64,000 bases of DNA. Origin: Methylobacterium frigidaeris (lineage in GTDB: Bacteria > Pseudomonadota > Alphaproteobacteria > Rhizobiales > Beijerinckiaceae). The translations under genes were made by a program, and so were the position numbers. Under the pieces are notes generated by a model. It saw nothing but the letters and a program-made list of their open reading frames with translations, searched no databases and was not told where the DNA came from. This document shows, one piece after another, positions 16,834 to 26,676 of this stretch. Numbering within the stretch: position 1 is the stretch's first letter; the number at the start of each line of letters is the position of its first letter. The stretch lies in assembly GCF_022179185.1 (NCBI RefSeq), contig NZ_BPQJ01000005.1, forward strand, positions 1 through 64,000, given 5' to 3'.

Positions 16834-18504
16834 TCATCCCCGCCGGGCGGTGTTGCGCCGGGGCTGGCGCGGGCGCGGCGGCACGTCGGCCTCGCCGGCC
16901 AGGGCCTCGACCTGGAGGTCGGCCGGGCCGGTGCGGGGGAAGGTGTGGGCGAAGCGCTCGGCGGCACCGCCGCGGACCTCGAACTTGGTCTCGCGGTCGA
17001 AGATGCGGATCGCGCCGATCTCCTCGCGGGTCACGTCGCCCCGGCGGCACAGCATCGGCAGCAGGCGGCGCGGGTCGGCGTTGTCGCGCCGGCCGACATT
17101 GAGGCGGAACCACACGCTCGACCCGAACGGCGCGCGCGGGCCGTCCCGCGTCGTGGTCTCGCGCCGGGGCGTGACGCCGCGGCCGGTGGCGAAGCCCGGA
17201 TCGGTGACCTCCTCGGGCGAGGGCATGCGGGCGCGGTAGGCCCGCACCAGGGCGGCGGCGATGTCCTCGGCCGAGCGCTGGGCGAGCAGGGACTGGGCCA
17301 TCGCCCGATCCTCGTCGCTCACCTCGTCGGTGACGAGGGGATCCTGGAGCAGGCGCTCCTGGTCGAGGGCGCGGATCTCGTCGGCAGGCGGCGGGCCGGA
17401 CCAGACCGGGACGACGTTCGCCCGCACCATCAGCTCCTCGGCCCGGCGGCGGCGGGACGGCGGCACGAGGAGCACGCTGATGCCCTTGCGCCCGGCCCGG
17501 CCGGTGCGGCCCGAGCGGTGCTGCATCACCTCGGCGTCGTGGGGCAATTCGGCGTGGATGACGAGGCCGAGGCCCGGCAGGTCGATGCCGCGGGCAGCGA
17601 CGTCGGTGGCGACGCAGACCCGGGCGCGGCCGTCGCGCAGGGCCTGGAGGGCGGCGTTGCGCTCGCCCTGGCCGAGCTCGCCCGAGAGCGCCACCGCCTG
17701 GAAGCCGCGCTCGGTCAGCACCGCCTGGAGGTGGCGCACCGAATTGCGGGTGTTGCAGAACACGATCGCGGTGCGCGCCTCGACCTGGCGCAGGGTGTTG
17801 ACCACCACGAGCTCGGTCTCCCGCGGCAGAATGCGGAAGGCGCGGTACTCGATGTCGGCGTGGCCCTTGGTCTCGCCGGCCACCGCGATGCGCATCGCGT
17901 CGCGCTGATAGGCCTCGGCGAGGGCCACGATGCCCTTCGGCAGGGTGGCGGAGAAGAGCAGCGTGCGCCGCTCGGCCGGCGTGGTGCCGAGGATGAATTC
18001 CAGGTCCTCGCGGAAGCCGAGGTCCAGCATCTCGTCGGCCTCGTCGAGCACCGCGGCGCGCAGGGCCGTCGGGTCGAGGTTGCGCCGCTCGAGGTGATCG
18101 CGCAGGCGGCCCGGCGTGCCGACCACGATGTGGGCGCCGTCGGCGAGCCAGCGGCTCTCGCGCCGCGGGTCCATGCCGCCGACGCAGGACACCACGCGGG
18201 CGCCGGCCGGGCCGTAGAGCCAGGACAGCTCGCGATGGACCTGGAGCGCCAGCTCGCGGGTCGGCGCGATCACCAGCGCCAGCGGCGCGCCGGGGGCGCC
18301 CAGGGTCTCGGCGTCGCCCAGCAGCGTGCGGGCGAGCGCGAGACCGTAGGCGACGGTCTTGCCGGAGCCGGTCTGGGCCGAGACGACGAGGTCGCGGCCT
18401 TCGGTCTCGGGCTCGAGGACGGCGGCCTGGACCGGCGTCGGGTCTTCGTAGCCGCGGCCGGACAGAGCCTGGGCGAGGGGGGCGGGCAGAGCAGGAAAAG
18501 GCAC
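16834..18504 (-). CDS. DEAD-box ATP-dependent RNA helicase with DbpA-type tail
   Basis: A 556-residue helicase. The motifs run in order: Q-motif region DPTPVQAAVL, AQTGSGKT (I), PTRELALQ (Ia), VGTPGR (Ib), LDEADEML (II), FSAT (III), ATDVAARGID (V), HRSGRTGRAG (VI). The C-terminal region WFRLNVGRRDNADPRRLL to FDRETKFEV is the DbpA RNA-binding domain found in CsdA/DbpA-type helicases acting in ribosome assembly or cold adaptation. A GTG at 18504 starts the protein exactly at the conserved domain; longer starts upstream have no family support. The basic tail is Arg/Pro-rich. Confidence 0.88.
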   Translation of the reverse strand: MPFPALPAPLAQALSGRGYEDPTPVQAAVLEPETEGRDLVVSAQTGSGKTVAYGLALARTLLGDAETLGAPGAPLALVIAPTRELALQVHRELSWLYGPAGARVVSCVGGMDPRRESRWLADGAHIVVGTPGRLRDHLERRNLDPTALRAAVLDEADEMLDLGFREDLEFILGTTPAERRTLLFSATLPKGIVALAEAYQRDAMRIAVAGETKGHADIEYRAFRILPRETELVVVNTLRQVEARTAIVFCNTRNSVRHLQAVLTERGFQAVALSGELGQGERNAALQALRDGRARVCVATDVAARGIDLPGLGLVIHAELPHDAEVMQHRSGRTGRAGRKGISVLLVPPSRRRRAEELMVRANVVPVWSGPPPADEIRALDQERLLQDPLVTDEVSDEDRAMAQSLLAQRSAEDIAAALVRAYRARMPSPEEVTDPGFATGRGVTPRRETTTRDGPRAPFGSSVWFRLNVGRRDNADPRRLLPMLCRRGDVTREEIGAIRIFDRETKFEVRGGAAERFAHTFPRTGPADLQVEALAGEADVPPRPRQPRRNTARRG

Positions 18505-18741
18505 GTGGATTCGATCCCGGATGAGGCGACGCGCGGGGATCGAATCGGCTCCGGAGGCCCAAGGCTTGGTAGCACATGGCCTCGTCTGAGGGCCGGCCGC
18601 ATCGGCGGCGGGCGCTCGCGGCGCGCGGGGAATCCCTACGGTCTTTTCGTGGAGGAGCGTGCGTTTACAGGGGTTCGGGCCGCAGGTCCACCCCGCGCCT
18701 CGCATGGGGGATGGGCTCCGGGGAGATGGTTCCCCTCGGGA

Positions 18742-21700
18742 TCACGCCTCGATCATCGCGCGGATGCGCCGTGCCAGCAGGTCGACCGGGAAGGGCTTCG
18801 TGATCATCTGCATGCCGGGCGCGAGGAACCCCGCCATGGCGGCGTTCTCGGCGTAGCCGGTGATGAAGAGCACCTTGAGCCCCGGGCGGTGCTCGCGGGC
18901 GGCGTCGGCGAGCTGGCGGCCGTTGAGGCCCGGCAGGCCGACATCGGTGACGAGGAGGTCGACGCGGCCGGCCGCGCGCAGGGCCGCGAGGCCGGCCGGG
19001 CCGTCCTGCGCCTCCAGCGCCCGGTAACCGAGGTCGCGCAGCACGTCGACGATGAGGCTGCGCACCGCCGGCTCGTCCTCCACCACCAGCACGGTCTCGC
19101 CGCTGCCGGCGGCCGGGGGTTCCGCGGAAGACGGGGCCGGGCTCTCCGCCTCGGCGAGCGGACCCGTATGGCGCGGCAAGTAGAGCGCCACGGCGGTGCC
19201 GCGCCCGACCTCGGACGAGATGACCGCGTGGCCGTCGGACTGGCGGGCGAAGCCGTAGATCATCGACAGGCCGAGTCCTGTCCCCTGGCCCAAGGGCTTC
19301 GTGGTGAAGAACGGGTCGAAGGCGCGGCGCACCACCTCCGGCGGCATGCCGGTGCCGGTGTCGGTCACGGCGAGCCGGATATAGGCGCCCGGCGCCACGT
19401 CACCGTGGGCGGCGGCGAACACCGCATCGAGCTCGACGTTGCGGGTCTCGATGATGAGGCGCCCGCCCTCCGGCATCGCGTCGCGGGCATTGATCGCGAG
19501 GTTGAGGATCGCGCTCTCGAGCTGGTTGGCGTCGCAGAGCGTCGGCCACAACCCCTCGGCGAGGCGGGTCTCCAGGGTGACGGTCTCGCCGAGCGTCCGG
19601 CGCACCAGGTCCTCCAGGGAGGCGACGAGGGCGTTGGCGTCGACGGGGCGCGGATCGAGGGGCTGCCGCCGGGCGAAGGCGAGCAGCCGGTGGGTCAGCG
19701 CCGCGGCCCGGTGGGCCGAGGTCAGCGCCGCATCGATGTAGCGCTCGACGACGTCGGTGCGGCCTTGCGCCAGGCGGGTCGACAGGAGGTCGAGGGAGCC
19801 GACGATGCCGGTGAGCAGGTTGTTGAAATCATGGGCGATGCCGCCGGTCAGCTGGCCCACCGCCTCCATCTTCTGCGACTGGCGGAAGGCCTCCTCCAGC
19901 TCGCGCTGCTCGGTGACGTCGCGCCCGACCGCGTGCAGGTGCTCCTCTCCCGGCACCGCCGTCCAGGACAGGGTGCGGTAGGAGCCGTCGGCATGGCGGT
20001 AGCGGTTCTCGAACAGCAGCGTCGCCCGGCCCTCTTCGACCTGCCGCGTCTCCGTGAGGGTGCGCTCGCGGTCGTCGGGATGGACGAGGTCGAGGAAGGA
20101 GCGGCCGACGAGATCGTCGGTGTTCCAGCCGAGGACCGCGTGCCAGGCCGGGTTGAGCGCCGTGACCGTGCCGTCGAAGCGCGCGACGACCATCACGTCC
20201 TTCGACAGGCGCCACATCCGGTCGCGCTCGCGGGTGCGCGCGGCGACCTGGGCCTCCAGGGTCTCGTTGACCCGCCGCAGGGCATCCGCCGCTTCGTGCC
20301 GGACCCGGGCGAGGCGCAGGTTGGTCTCGACCCGGGCCAGGAGCTCGCGGGCCGAGAACGGCTTGATCAGGTAGTCGTCGGCTCCCGCGGCCAGGCCCTC
20401 GATGCGGGCCTCCTCGCCGGCCCGGGCGGAGAGCAGGATCACCGGGATGCCCCGGAGCGCCGGGTCGGCCCTGAGGGCCGCGAGCAGCCCGAACCCGTCG
20501 AGGCCCGGCATCATCACGTCGGAGAGGACGAGATCGGGGGCGTGGCGGCGGGCCGCCTCCAGCGCCGCGTGCCCGTCGCCCACCGCCTCGACGACGTGGC
20601 CGCTGTCGCCGAGCAGGCGCCGGACGTAAGCACGCATGTCGCTGTTGTCGTCGGCGAGCAGCACCCGGCCGGTGAGGCCGGGGGGAGCGAGGCGGGGCGC
20701 CTCGCCGAGATCGGGCGGAGCTACGGTCTCGTCGTCGAGCCAGCGCGTCGCCTCCTCGACGAAGACGTGGGAGCGGGTGGCGGTCGAGATTCCGGCCCGG
20801 GCGGCGCGGATGCGGTCCTGCGGCAGGTGGGCGTCGCCCAGGGGCACGCTCACCGTGAAGGTGCTGCCGCGACCCAAGGTGCTCTCGACCCCGACCGTGC
20901 CGCCATGCAGCCGGACCAGCTCCTGCACCAGGGCGAGACCGATGCCCGATCCCTCGAAGCTGCGCCCCTGCGCACCCTCGACCCGGTGGAAGCGCTCGAA
21001 CAGCCGCGGCAGCTCGGCCGCCGGGATGCCGAGGCCGGTATCCGCCACCGAGAGCACCGCCCGGGCCCCCTCCGCCCGCAGCCGCACGGTGATCCGGCCG
21101 TCGAGCGTGAACTTGAAGGCGTTGGAGATGAGGTTGAGGACGATCTTCTCCCACATCTCCGGGTCGACGAAGGCCGGCTCCGGCAGCCCCGCGCAGTCGA
21201 CGTCGAGGACGAGGCCGGCCTTGTCGGTGGCCGAGCGGAAGCTCGAGGCAAGTTCCGCGGTGAACCGGGCGAGGTCGACGGGCTCGAAGGCGGCCTGGGC
21301 CCGGCCGGCCTCGATGCGCGAGAAATCGAGGAGCGCGTTGACGAGCTTCAGGAGCCGCAGGCCGTTGCGGTGGGCCAGCTCCACCAGGCGGCTTGTATCG
21401 GGGTCGATGGTGGCCGGCGACGATTCCAGCACCTCGGTCAGTGGCCCCAGCATCAGGGTCAGGGGCGTGCGGAACTCGTGGCTGACATTGGAGAAGAACA
21501 CGGTCTTCTGCCGGTCGAGCTCGGCGAAGGCCTCGGCCCGGCGCCGCTCGGCCTCGTAGGCGTTGGCGTTGGCCAAGCCCGTGGCGATCTGGCCGACGAA
21601 CAGGTCGACGAAGCCTCGGTACTCGTCGTCGAGGGGCCGGTAGGGGTTGAGCCCGGCGACGAACACCCCGGCCGGACGGTCCTGGCCCTGCTGGGCGATC

Positions 21701-22599
21701 GGCACGACCAGGGCATGGGTGGGGGCCCGGTCCCACGGGCCGACCGGCAGGTCGGCGAAGAGGAACCCGAGCGCTCCCACCGGCACCAGAGCCGACGTCT
21801 GGCCGGCGGGGTCGAGATGGTCCATCGCCGCGGCCGCGGCTTCGCCCGCCCGCCCGGCGGCCGGGTGCTCCGGCCCGATTCCCGCCCGGGCCAGCAGGGC
21901 CGGCTCGTTGCCCGCCAAGTTGCCCGCCAAGTCACCCGCCAAGTTGCCCGCCAAGTTGCCCGCCAAGTCACCCGCCAAGTAGGCGAGCGCCACCGGCAGG
22001 TCTCGGGTGCCCTCCCCGAGGCACGCGGCGACCACCGCGCCGACCTCCGCCGCGGTGCGGGCCGCCGCCATCCCGGCGCCGAGGTCGCGCAAGCAGCGCA
22101 GGCGCCGCTCGCCGATCACCCGCTCGGTCTCCTCCGAGACCACGCAGAGCATGCCGGTCACGGTGCCGGTGTCATCCGCCAGCGGGCTGTACGAGAAGGT
22201 GTGGTAGGTCTCCTCGGTGAAGCCGCGCCGCTCCAGGAACAGCAGCAGCGCCTCGTCCCAGGTCGCCTGGCCCGTGCTCAGGACCTGGGCGATGCGCGGA
22301 CCGATATCGGGCCAGATCTCGGCCCAGACCACGTCCGAGCGTGAGCCGAGCGCCCAGGCCTCCTTGACGCCGAGGGTCGGCCGGTAGGCGTCGTTGCAGA
22401 AGAAGGTGAGATCGGGTCCCCACGCCATCCACATGGCGAAGCGGGAGCCGAGCATGATCCGCACAGCCGTGGTCAGCGATTGCGGCCAGTGCTCGACCGG
22501 GCCGAGGGACGTCGCCGCCCAGTCGCGGGCCCGCAGGCGGGCACCCATCTCGCCGCCGGGAAACAGCGTCTCGTAGGCGGGGAGCGGGTTACCCGGCAT
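18742..22599 (-). CDS. Double hybrid sensor histidine kinase (PAS-GAF-HK-REC-PAS-HK-REC)
   Basis: A 1285-residue cytosolic signalling protein with two complete kinase-receiver units in series. The N-terminal PAS-like region (about 15-160) and a GAF-like region (about 165-345) precede HisKA/HATPase 1 (H374 in [10 protein letters not shown]). REC 1 follows (D694 in [10 protein letters not shown]), then a second PAS (about 780-890), HisKA/HATPase 2 (H923 in [11 protein letters not shown]) and REC 2 (D1219 in [10 protein letters not shown]). No membrane segments are seen, so the signal is probably sensed in the cytosol by PAS/GAF. There is no DNA-binding output, so phosphate is likely relayed onward. 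An upstream TTG at 22650 is less likely than the ATG at 22599. Residues 208-231 are six LAG(D/N) tetrapeptides encoded by a tandem repeat. Confidence 0.9.
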   Translation of the reverse strand: MPGNPLPAYETLFPGGEMGARLRARDWAATSLGPVEHWPQSLTTAVRIMLGSRFAMWMAWGPDLTFFCNDAYRPTLGVKEAWALGSRSDVVWAEIWPDIGPRIAQVLSTGQATWDEALLLFLERRGFTEETYHTFSYSPLADDTGTVTGMLCVVSEETERVIGERRLRCLRDLGAGMAAARTAAEVGAVVAACLGEGTRDLPVALAYLAGDLAGNLAGNLAGDLAGNLAGNEPALLARAGIGPEHPAAGRAGEAAAAAMDHLDPAGQTSALVPVGALGFLFADLPVGPWDRAPTHALVVPIAQQGQDRPAGVFVAGLNPYRPLDDEYRGFVDLFVGQIATGLANANAYEAERRRAEAFAELDRQKTVFFSNVSHEFRTPLTLMLGPLTEVLESSPATIDPDTSRLVELAHRNGLRLLKLVNALLDFSRIEAGRAQAAFEPVDLARFTAELASSFRSATDKAGLVLDVDCAGLPEPAFVDPEMWEKIVLNLISNAFKFTLDGRITVRLRAEGARAVLSVADTGLGIPAAELPRLFERFHRVEGAQGRSFEGSGIGLALVQELVRLHGGTVGVESTLGRGSTFTVSVPLGDAHLPQDRIRAARAGISTATRSHVFVEEATRWLDDETVAPPDLGEAPRLAPPGLTGRVLLADDNSDMRAYVRRLLGDSGHVVEAVGDGHAALEAARRHAPDLVLSDVMMPGLDGFGLLAALRADPALRGIPVILLSARAGEEARIEGLAAGADDYLIKPFSARELLARVETNLRLARVRHEAADALRRVNETLEAQVAARTRERDRMWRLSKDVMVVARFDGTVTALNPAWHAVLGWNTDDLVGRSFLDLVHPDDRERTLTETRQVEEGRATLLFENRYRHADGSYRTLSWTAVPGEEHLHAVGRDVTEQRELEEAFRQSQKMEAVGQLTGGIAHDFNNLLTGIVGSLDLLSTRLAQGRTDVVERYIDAALTSAHRAAALTHRLLAFARRQPLDPRPVDANALVASLEDLVRRTLGETVTLETRLAEGLWPTLCDANQLESAILNLAINARDAMPEGGRLIIETRNVELDAVFAAAHGDVAPGAYIRLAVTDTGTGMPPEVVRRAFDPFFTTKPLGQGTGLGLSMIYGFARQSDGHAVISSEVGRGTAVALYLPRHTGPLAEAESPAPSSAEPPAAGSGETVLVVEDEPAVRSLIVDVLRDLGYRALEAQDGPAGLAALRAAGRVDLLVTDVGLPGLNGRQLADAAREHRPGLKVLFITGYAENAAMAGFLAPGMQMITKPFPVDLLARRIRAMIEA
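21907..21978. repeat. Six 12-bp tandem repeats in the hybrid kinase gene
   Basis: Six units of GTTGCCCGCCAA or GTCACCCGCCAA run without interruption. Units 1-3 are identical to units 4-6, so a 36-base block is exactly duplicated. On the minus strand they encode in-frame LAGN/LAGD repeats in the GAF region. Copy changes would keep the reading frame. Confidence 0.9.
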
Positions 22600-22759
22600 G
22601 GAAGGCGTCCAGCATGCCCCGGCGATGGCACGGGCGCCGCGAAGTGTCAAAAACCAGGCATAAAGGAAGCCTCATTCCGCGGGCCGGGAGACCGCGTCTT
22701 CCGCGAGAATCCTCTGGATCCGATCTCGCGAGTCCGCGCGATGCCGAAGGGCCTGTGGA

Positions 22760-23311
22760 TCAGGCGCCGTGCATCGCTCGCCCGGTCAGAGCCTCGCCGA
22801 TCTCGGCCACGATCGCCTGCGGGGTGCCGCCGACCGAGACCACCAGGGGGTTCTCGTCGGGCGACGGTTCCTGCAAGGTGCGGAACTGGCTGTCGAGCAG
22901 GCTCGTCGGCATGAAGTGGCCGTGGCGGGCGGCCATGCGCCGGCCGATCAGTTCCCGATCTCCCTTGAGGTAGACGAGGCGCACGTCCGGACGATCCCCG
23001 ACCAGGATCTCGCGATAGGCGCGCTTGAGGGCCGAGCAGGTCACGACCCCGTGCCGCCCCTCGGCGCGGACCTTGTCGATCCAGGCCGCGATGGCGGCGA
23101 GCCAGGGCCAGCGGTCCTCGTCGGTGAGGGGGGTGCCGGCCTGCATCTTCTCGACGTTGGCGGGCGGGTGGAAATCGTCGCCGTCCTCGAATTCCCAGCC
23201 GAGCCGGCCGGCGAGCAGACTCGCCACCGTGGTCTTGCCCGAACCCGCCACGCCCATCACCACGACGACCGCCGGGGGTGTCGCCTCCCCGCTTCCTGCC
23301 GCACCGTCCAT
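22760..23311 (-). CDS. gntK: Gluconokinase
   Basis: A 183-residue P-loop kinase that phosphorylates gluconate to 6-phosphogluconate for the Entner-Doudoroff or pentose phosphate route. The Walker A motif GVAGSGKTT is near residue 20-28. GDDFHPPANVEKM, TDEDRWPWL, SALKRAYR and GHFMPTSLLDSQF are characteristic of GntK. It starts 38 bases after the 2-hydroxyacid dehydrogenase gene ends and is probably co-transcribed. The preceding 160 bases (22600-22759) toward the kinase gene hold nothing recognisable. Confidence 0.92.
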   Translation of the reverse strand: MDGAAGSGEATPPAVVVVMGVAGSGKTTVASLLAGRLGWEFEDGDDFHPPANVEKMQAGTPLTDEDRWPWLAAIAAWIDKVRAEGRHGVVTCSALKRAYREILVGDRPDVRLVYLKGDRELIGRRMAARHGHFMPTSLLDSQFRTLQEPSPDENPLVVSVGGTPQAIVAEIGEALTGRAMHGA

Positions 23312-23349
23312 TGCCGCCGGTTCTCCCACTCCGTTTGTTCGACCTATCC

Positions 23350-24330
23350 TCAGCCCGGCCGTCGCGTCCAGCTCTCCGCGTTCACCGCCCCCTCCGGCAC
23401 CCGGCCCGCCAGGAGGGTGCGGACCTGCTCGACGGTCTCGAGGGCCTGGGCCGCCACCGCCGGGGGCGTGAGGCCGCCGACATGCGGGGTCGCCACGACC
23501 TGCGGCAAGGCGGCGAGATCGGGGCTCGGCATCTCGTCGGGCGCCCGGCCGACATCGAGGGCGGCACCGGCGAGGCGTCCGTCCCGCAGGGCCGCCGCCA
23601 GGGCGCCTTCGTCGACGAGGCTGCCCCGGGACAGGTTGAGGAGGTACGCGCCGGGCTTGCACCGCGCCAGGGCGGCGGCGTCGATGAGGTCGCGGGTCTC
23701 GGCGCTGGCGACCGCGAGGCAGACCACGTAATCGGACCGCGCCAGCAGGTCCGGAAGATCGACCTGCGCCAGACCCGGCTCCGTCACCCGGGCGTAGGGG
23801 TCGCTCACCAGCACCTCCATGCCGAGCGCGGCGAGGAGGGCGCCGAGGCGCCGGCCGATGGCGCCGTAGCCGATGATCCCGGCGGTGCTGCCCGCGAGCT
23901 GACGGCCCATGCGGACCTCCGGCGCCGCGCCGGCCCGGTAAGCGAGGACGGAGCGGGAGAGGCCGCGCGACAGGTCGATCATCATTCCGAGGGCGAGTTC
24001 GCTCACCGCGGCGACGAAGCCGGGCCGGGCCCGGGTCACCAGCACGCCGGCGGCGCTCGCCGCCGGGACATCGATGGTGCGGATGTCGACGGCGACGCGC
24101 AGGACCGCCCGCAGGCCCGGCAGGCGCTCGAACACCGCCGCCGGCACCGCGGTGGCCCGGTCGGCGACGATCAGGTCGACATCCGCGGCGGCCGCGACCA
24201 GGGCGTCGGCATCGAGCGGCGCGTCACCCTGGTGCAGGCGGACCCCGGCGACGCCCTGGAGGGCGTCGAGCGCCTCGGCGCCGTAATACTGCGCCCGGGC
24301 CTGGGGCGTGTGCGTGAGGAGGAGCTTCAT
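23350..24330 (-). CDS. D-2-hydroxyacid dehydrogenase family protein
   Basis: A 326-residue NAD(P)-dependent dehydrogenase of the PGDH/glyoxylate reductase family. GIIGYGAIGRRLG is the dinucleotide motif, NLSRGSLVDEGAL is the conserved signature after it, and ATPHVGGLT carries the catalytic His. It reduces a 2-keto acid to the D-hydroxyacid or the reverse. GAGAAGG precedes the ATG at 24330; the longer frame to 24390 has no family support. It follows lpdA by 56 bases and precedes gntK, so a sugar-acid or glyoxylate role is plausible but inferred. Confidence 0.87.
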   Translation of the reverse strand: MKLLLTHTPQARAQYYGAEALDALQGVAGVRLHQGDAPLDADALVAAAADVDLIVADRATAVPAAVFERLPGLRAVLRVAVDIRTIDVPAASAAGVLVTRARPGFVAAVSELALGMMIDLSRGLSRSVLAYRAGAAPEVRMGRQLAGSTAGIIGYGAIGRRLGALLAALGMEVLVSDPYARVTEPGLAQVDLPDLLARSDYVVCLAVASAETRDLIDAAALARCKPGAYLLNLSRGSLVDEGALAAALRDGRLAGAALDVGRAPDEMPSPDLAALPQVVATPHVGGLTPPAVAAQALETVEQVRTLLAGRVPEGAVNAESWTRRPG

Positions 24331-24386
24331 CGCGCAAGCCTTCTCAGGCCGGAGCCGTCCCGGACCCGGGGCCCGGGACCACGAGG

Positions 24387-25790
24387 TCACATATGCAGCG
24401 CGCGCTTCTCCACCGCGAGCGCGGCTTCCTTCACCGCCTCGGTCAGGGTCGGGTGGGCGTGGCAGGTGCGGGCGATGTCCTCGGACGAAGCGCCGAACTC
24501 CATCGCCACCGCGACCTCCATGATGAGGTTGCCGGCATCGGGGCCGACGATGTGGACGCCGAGCACCCGGTCGGTGGCGGCGTCGGCCAGCACCTTCACG
24601 AAGCCGTCGGTGGTGTGGTTCACCTTGGCGCGGCCGTTCGCGGTGAACGGGAACTTGCCGATGTTGTAGGTGATCCCGTCCTTCTTCAGTTCCTCCTCGG
24701 ACTTGCCGACCGAGGCGACCTCCGGCGTGGTGTAGACCACGTTCGGGATCACGCCGTAATTCACGTGGCCGGCCTTGCCGGCCAGGATCTCCGCCACCGC
24801 GACGCCCTCGTCCTCGGCCTTGTGGGCGAGCATCGGGCCGGCGATCACGTCGCCGATGGCGTAGATGCCGGTGACGTTGGTGGCGTAGCGGTCGTCGGTC
24901 TGGATCCGGCCCTTGTTGTCGAGCTGGACGCCGACGGTCTCGAGGCCGAGGCCGGCGGTGTAGGGCACCCGGCCGATCGCCACGAGCACCACGTCGGCCT
25001 CCAGCGTCTCCGACGCGCCGCCCGCGGCCGGCTCCACGGTGACCTTGGCGCCCGAGCCGGTGCGCTCGACGCCCGTGACCTTCTGCGACAGGCGGAACTG
25101 GATGCCCTGCTTCGAGAGGATGCGCTGGAACTGCTTGCCGACCTCGCCGTCCATGCCCGGCAGGATGCGGTCGAGATACTCGACCACGGTCACCTCGGCG
25201 CCCAGCCGCCGCCAGACCGAGCCGAGTTCGAGGCCGATCACGCCGGCACCGATGACGACGAGCTTGCCCGGGACCTTGGTCAGGTCGAGGGCGCCGGTGG
25301 AGGAGACCACCACCTCCTCGTCGATGGTGACGCCCGGCAGGTTGGCGACGTCAGAGCCCGTCGCGATCACGACGTTCTTGGCTTCGAGGATCTGGTTGCT
25401 GCCGTCCTCCGACTTGACCTCGACCCGGCCGGCGCCGGCGAGGCGCCCGGTGCCCTGGAAGGTCTCGACGCCGTTCTTCTTCAGGAGGAACGCGACGCCC
25501 TTGGTGTTGCCGTCGACGCCTTCCTGCTTGAACGACATCATCTTGGCCAGATCGAGCTTCGGCTCGCCGACGGTGATGCCGAGCACGGGGAAGTGCTTGG
25601 TCGCCTCCTCGAACGCCTCGGAGGCGTGGAGCAGGGCCTTCGACGGGATGCAGCCGACATTGAGGCAGGTGCCGCCATGGGTCGGGCGCTTCTCGACCAC
25701 GGCGGTCTTCAGGCCGAGCTGGGCGGCGCGGAGCGCGCAGACATAGCCGCCGGGGCCGGTGCCGATGACGACGAGATCGTAGGAGGACAT
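24387..25790 (-). CDS. lpdA: Dihydrolipoyl dehydrogenase (E3)
   Basis: A 467-residue flavoprotein that reoxidises the lipoyl arms of 2-oxoglutarate (and possibly pyruvate) dehydrogenase and makes NADH. The FAD motif [10 protein letters not shown] is near the N-terminus. The redox disulfide is C42/C47 in [13 protein letters not shown], a second GxGxxG ([10 protein letters not shown]) binds NAD, and HAHPTLTE supplies the catalytic His-Glu. It closes the TCA cluster, downstream of sucA, sucB and the SDR gene. Confidence 0.96.
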   Translation of the reverse strand: MSSYDLVVIGTGPGGYVCALRAAQLGLKTAVVEKRPTHGGTCLNVGCIPSKALLHASEAFEEATKHFPVLGITVGEPKLDLAKMMSFKQEGVDGNTKGVAFLLKKNGVETFQGTGRLAGAGRVEVKSEDGSNQILEAKNVVIATGSDVANLPGVTIDEEVVVSSTGALDLTKVPGKLVVIGAGVIGLELGSVWRRLGAEVTVVEYLDRILPGMDGEVGKQFQRILSKQGIQFRLSQKVTGVERTGSGAKVTVEPAAGGASETLEADVVLVAIGRVPYTAGLGLETVGVQLDNKGRIQTDDRYATNVTGIYAIGDVIAGPMLAHKAEDEGVAVAEILAGKAGHVNYGVIPNVVYTTPEVASVGKSEEELKKDGITYNIGKFPFTANGRAKVNHTTDGFVKVLADAATDRVLGVHIVGPDAGNLIMEVAVAMEFGASSEDIARTCHAHPTLTEAVKEAALAVEKRALHM

Positions 25791-25864
25791 TCAGGACTCG
25801 CGAAGTTGGGAGCGGCGGGCCGGTGAGGCGCCGCCGCTGGGATGATGAATGGGTGTGGGGGCGG

Positions 25865-26614
25865 CTAGCGGCCGCCCGAGATCGTCAGGGTCGCGCCGGT
25901 GGCGTAGGAGGCCTCGTCCGAGAGGAGCCACAGCACCGCGGCCGCGACCTCGTCGGCGGTGCCGGCGCGCTTCATCGGCACCAGGGGGCTGAGCCGCGCC
26001 AGCCGGTCCGGCTGGCCGCCGCTGGCATGGATCTCGGTCTCGATCAGGCCGGGGGCGACGCCGTTGACCCGGATCCCCTCGGCGGCGACCTCGCCGGCGA
26101 GACCGGTGGTGAAGGTGTCGATGGCGCCCTTGGACGCCGCGTAATCGACGTACTGGCCCGGCGCGCCGAGGCGTGCGGCGACCGACGACAGGTTGACGAT
26201 GACGCCGCCCTGACCGCCGTGGCGGGTCGACATCCGCCGCACCGCCTCGCCGGCGCACAGGAACGAGCCGATGACGTTGGTGGTCATCATCCGGTTGAGG
26301 CGGGCGAACGTCATCTCGTCGACCCGCGCCGCGTAATCGACGACGCCCGCATTGTTGACGAGACCGCCGAGGGGCCCGAGGCCGTCGGCTGCCTCGAACA
26401 GCGCCGGGATGTCGGCCTCGACGGCGACATCGCTCTTCACGGCGAGAGCTTTGCCGCCCGCCGCCGCGATCTCCTGCACCAGAGACTCGGCGGCGTCCTT
26501 GGCCGCGACGTAGGAGAAGCAGACCCGCCAGCCCGCCCGCGCCGCCCGCAAGGAGACGGCGCGGCCGATGCCGCGGCTGCCGCCGGTGACCACCAGGACC
26601 TTGTCCGTCATCAT
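25865..26614 (-). CDS. SDR family oxidoreductase in the TCA cluster
   Basis: A 249-residue classical short-chain dehydrogenase. TGGSRGIG is the cofactor motif, NNAGV follows near residue 88, the catalytic Ser is in NLSSVAAR and the catalytic pair is in YVDYAASKG. Reductases of this type act on glucose, keto or acyl substrates; the true one is unknown. An SDR gene between sucB and lpdA also occurs in Bradyrhizobium-type genomes, which argues for a role tied to this operon. Two adjacent ATGs are possible, with GGGAG upstream. A strong hairpin separates it from sucB. Confidence 0.87.
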   Translation of the reverse strand: MMTDKVLVVTGGSRGIGRAVSLRAARAGWRVCFSYVAAKDAAESLVQEIAAAGGKALAVKSDVAVEADIPALFEAADGLGPLGGLVNNAGVVDYAARVDEMTFARLNRMMTTNVIGSFLCAGEAVRRMSTRHGGQGGVIVNLSSVAARLGAPGQYVDYAASKGAIDTFTTGLAGEVAAEGIRVNGVAPGLIETEIHASGGQPDRLARLSPLVPMKRAGTADEVAAAVLWLLSDEASYATGATLTISGGR

Positions 26615-26634
26615 CGCGCTCCCCGATGCGAGAG

Positions 26635-26660
26635 GCCCCTCCCCCGGGCGGGGGAGGGGC
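26635..26660 (-). terminator. Strong hairpin after sucB
   Basis: A perfect 11-base stem (GCCCCTCCCCC with GGGGGAGGGGC) and a 4-base loop lies 17 bases past the sucB stop and before the SDR gene. No U tract follows. It may partly terminate or stabilise the sucAB message. The same CCCCTCCCCC core recurs in the palindrome at 40634-40696. Confidence 0.6.
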
Positions 26661-26676
26661 TGGTGTCAAGCTGGCC

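Noticed and set aside
21907-21978. CRISPR-like array
   Set aside because: The units are 12 bases, directly adjacent without spacers, and lie in frame in a kinase gene.
16945-22344. A 1799-codon open frame on the plus strand opposite the helicase and hybrid kinase genes
   Set aside because: It is an antisense shadow caused by high GC third-position bias; its composition is Gly/Arg/Glu/Ala-rich with no domain, while the opposite strand encodes complete conserved proteins.
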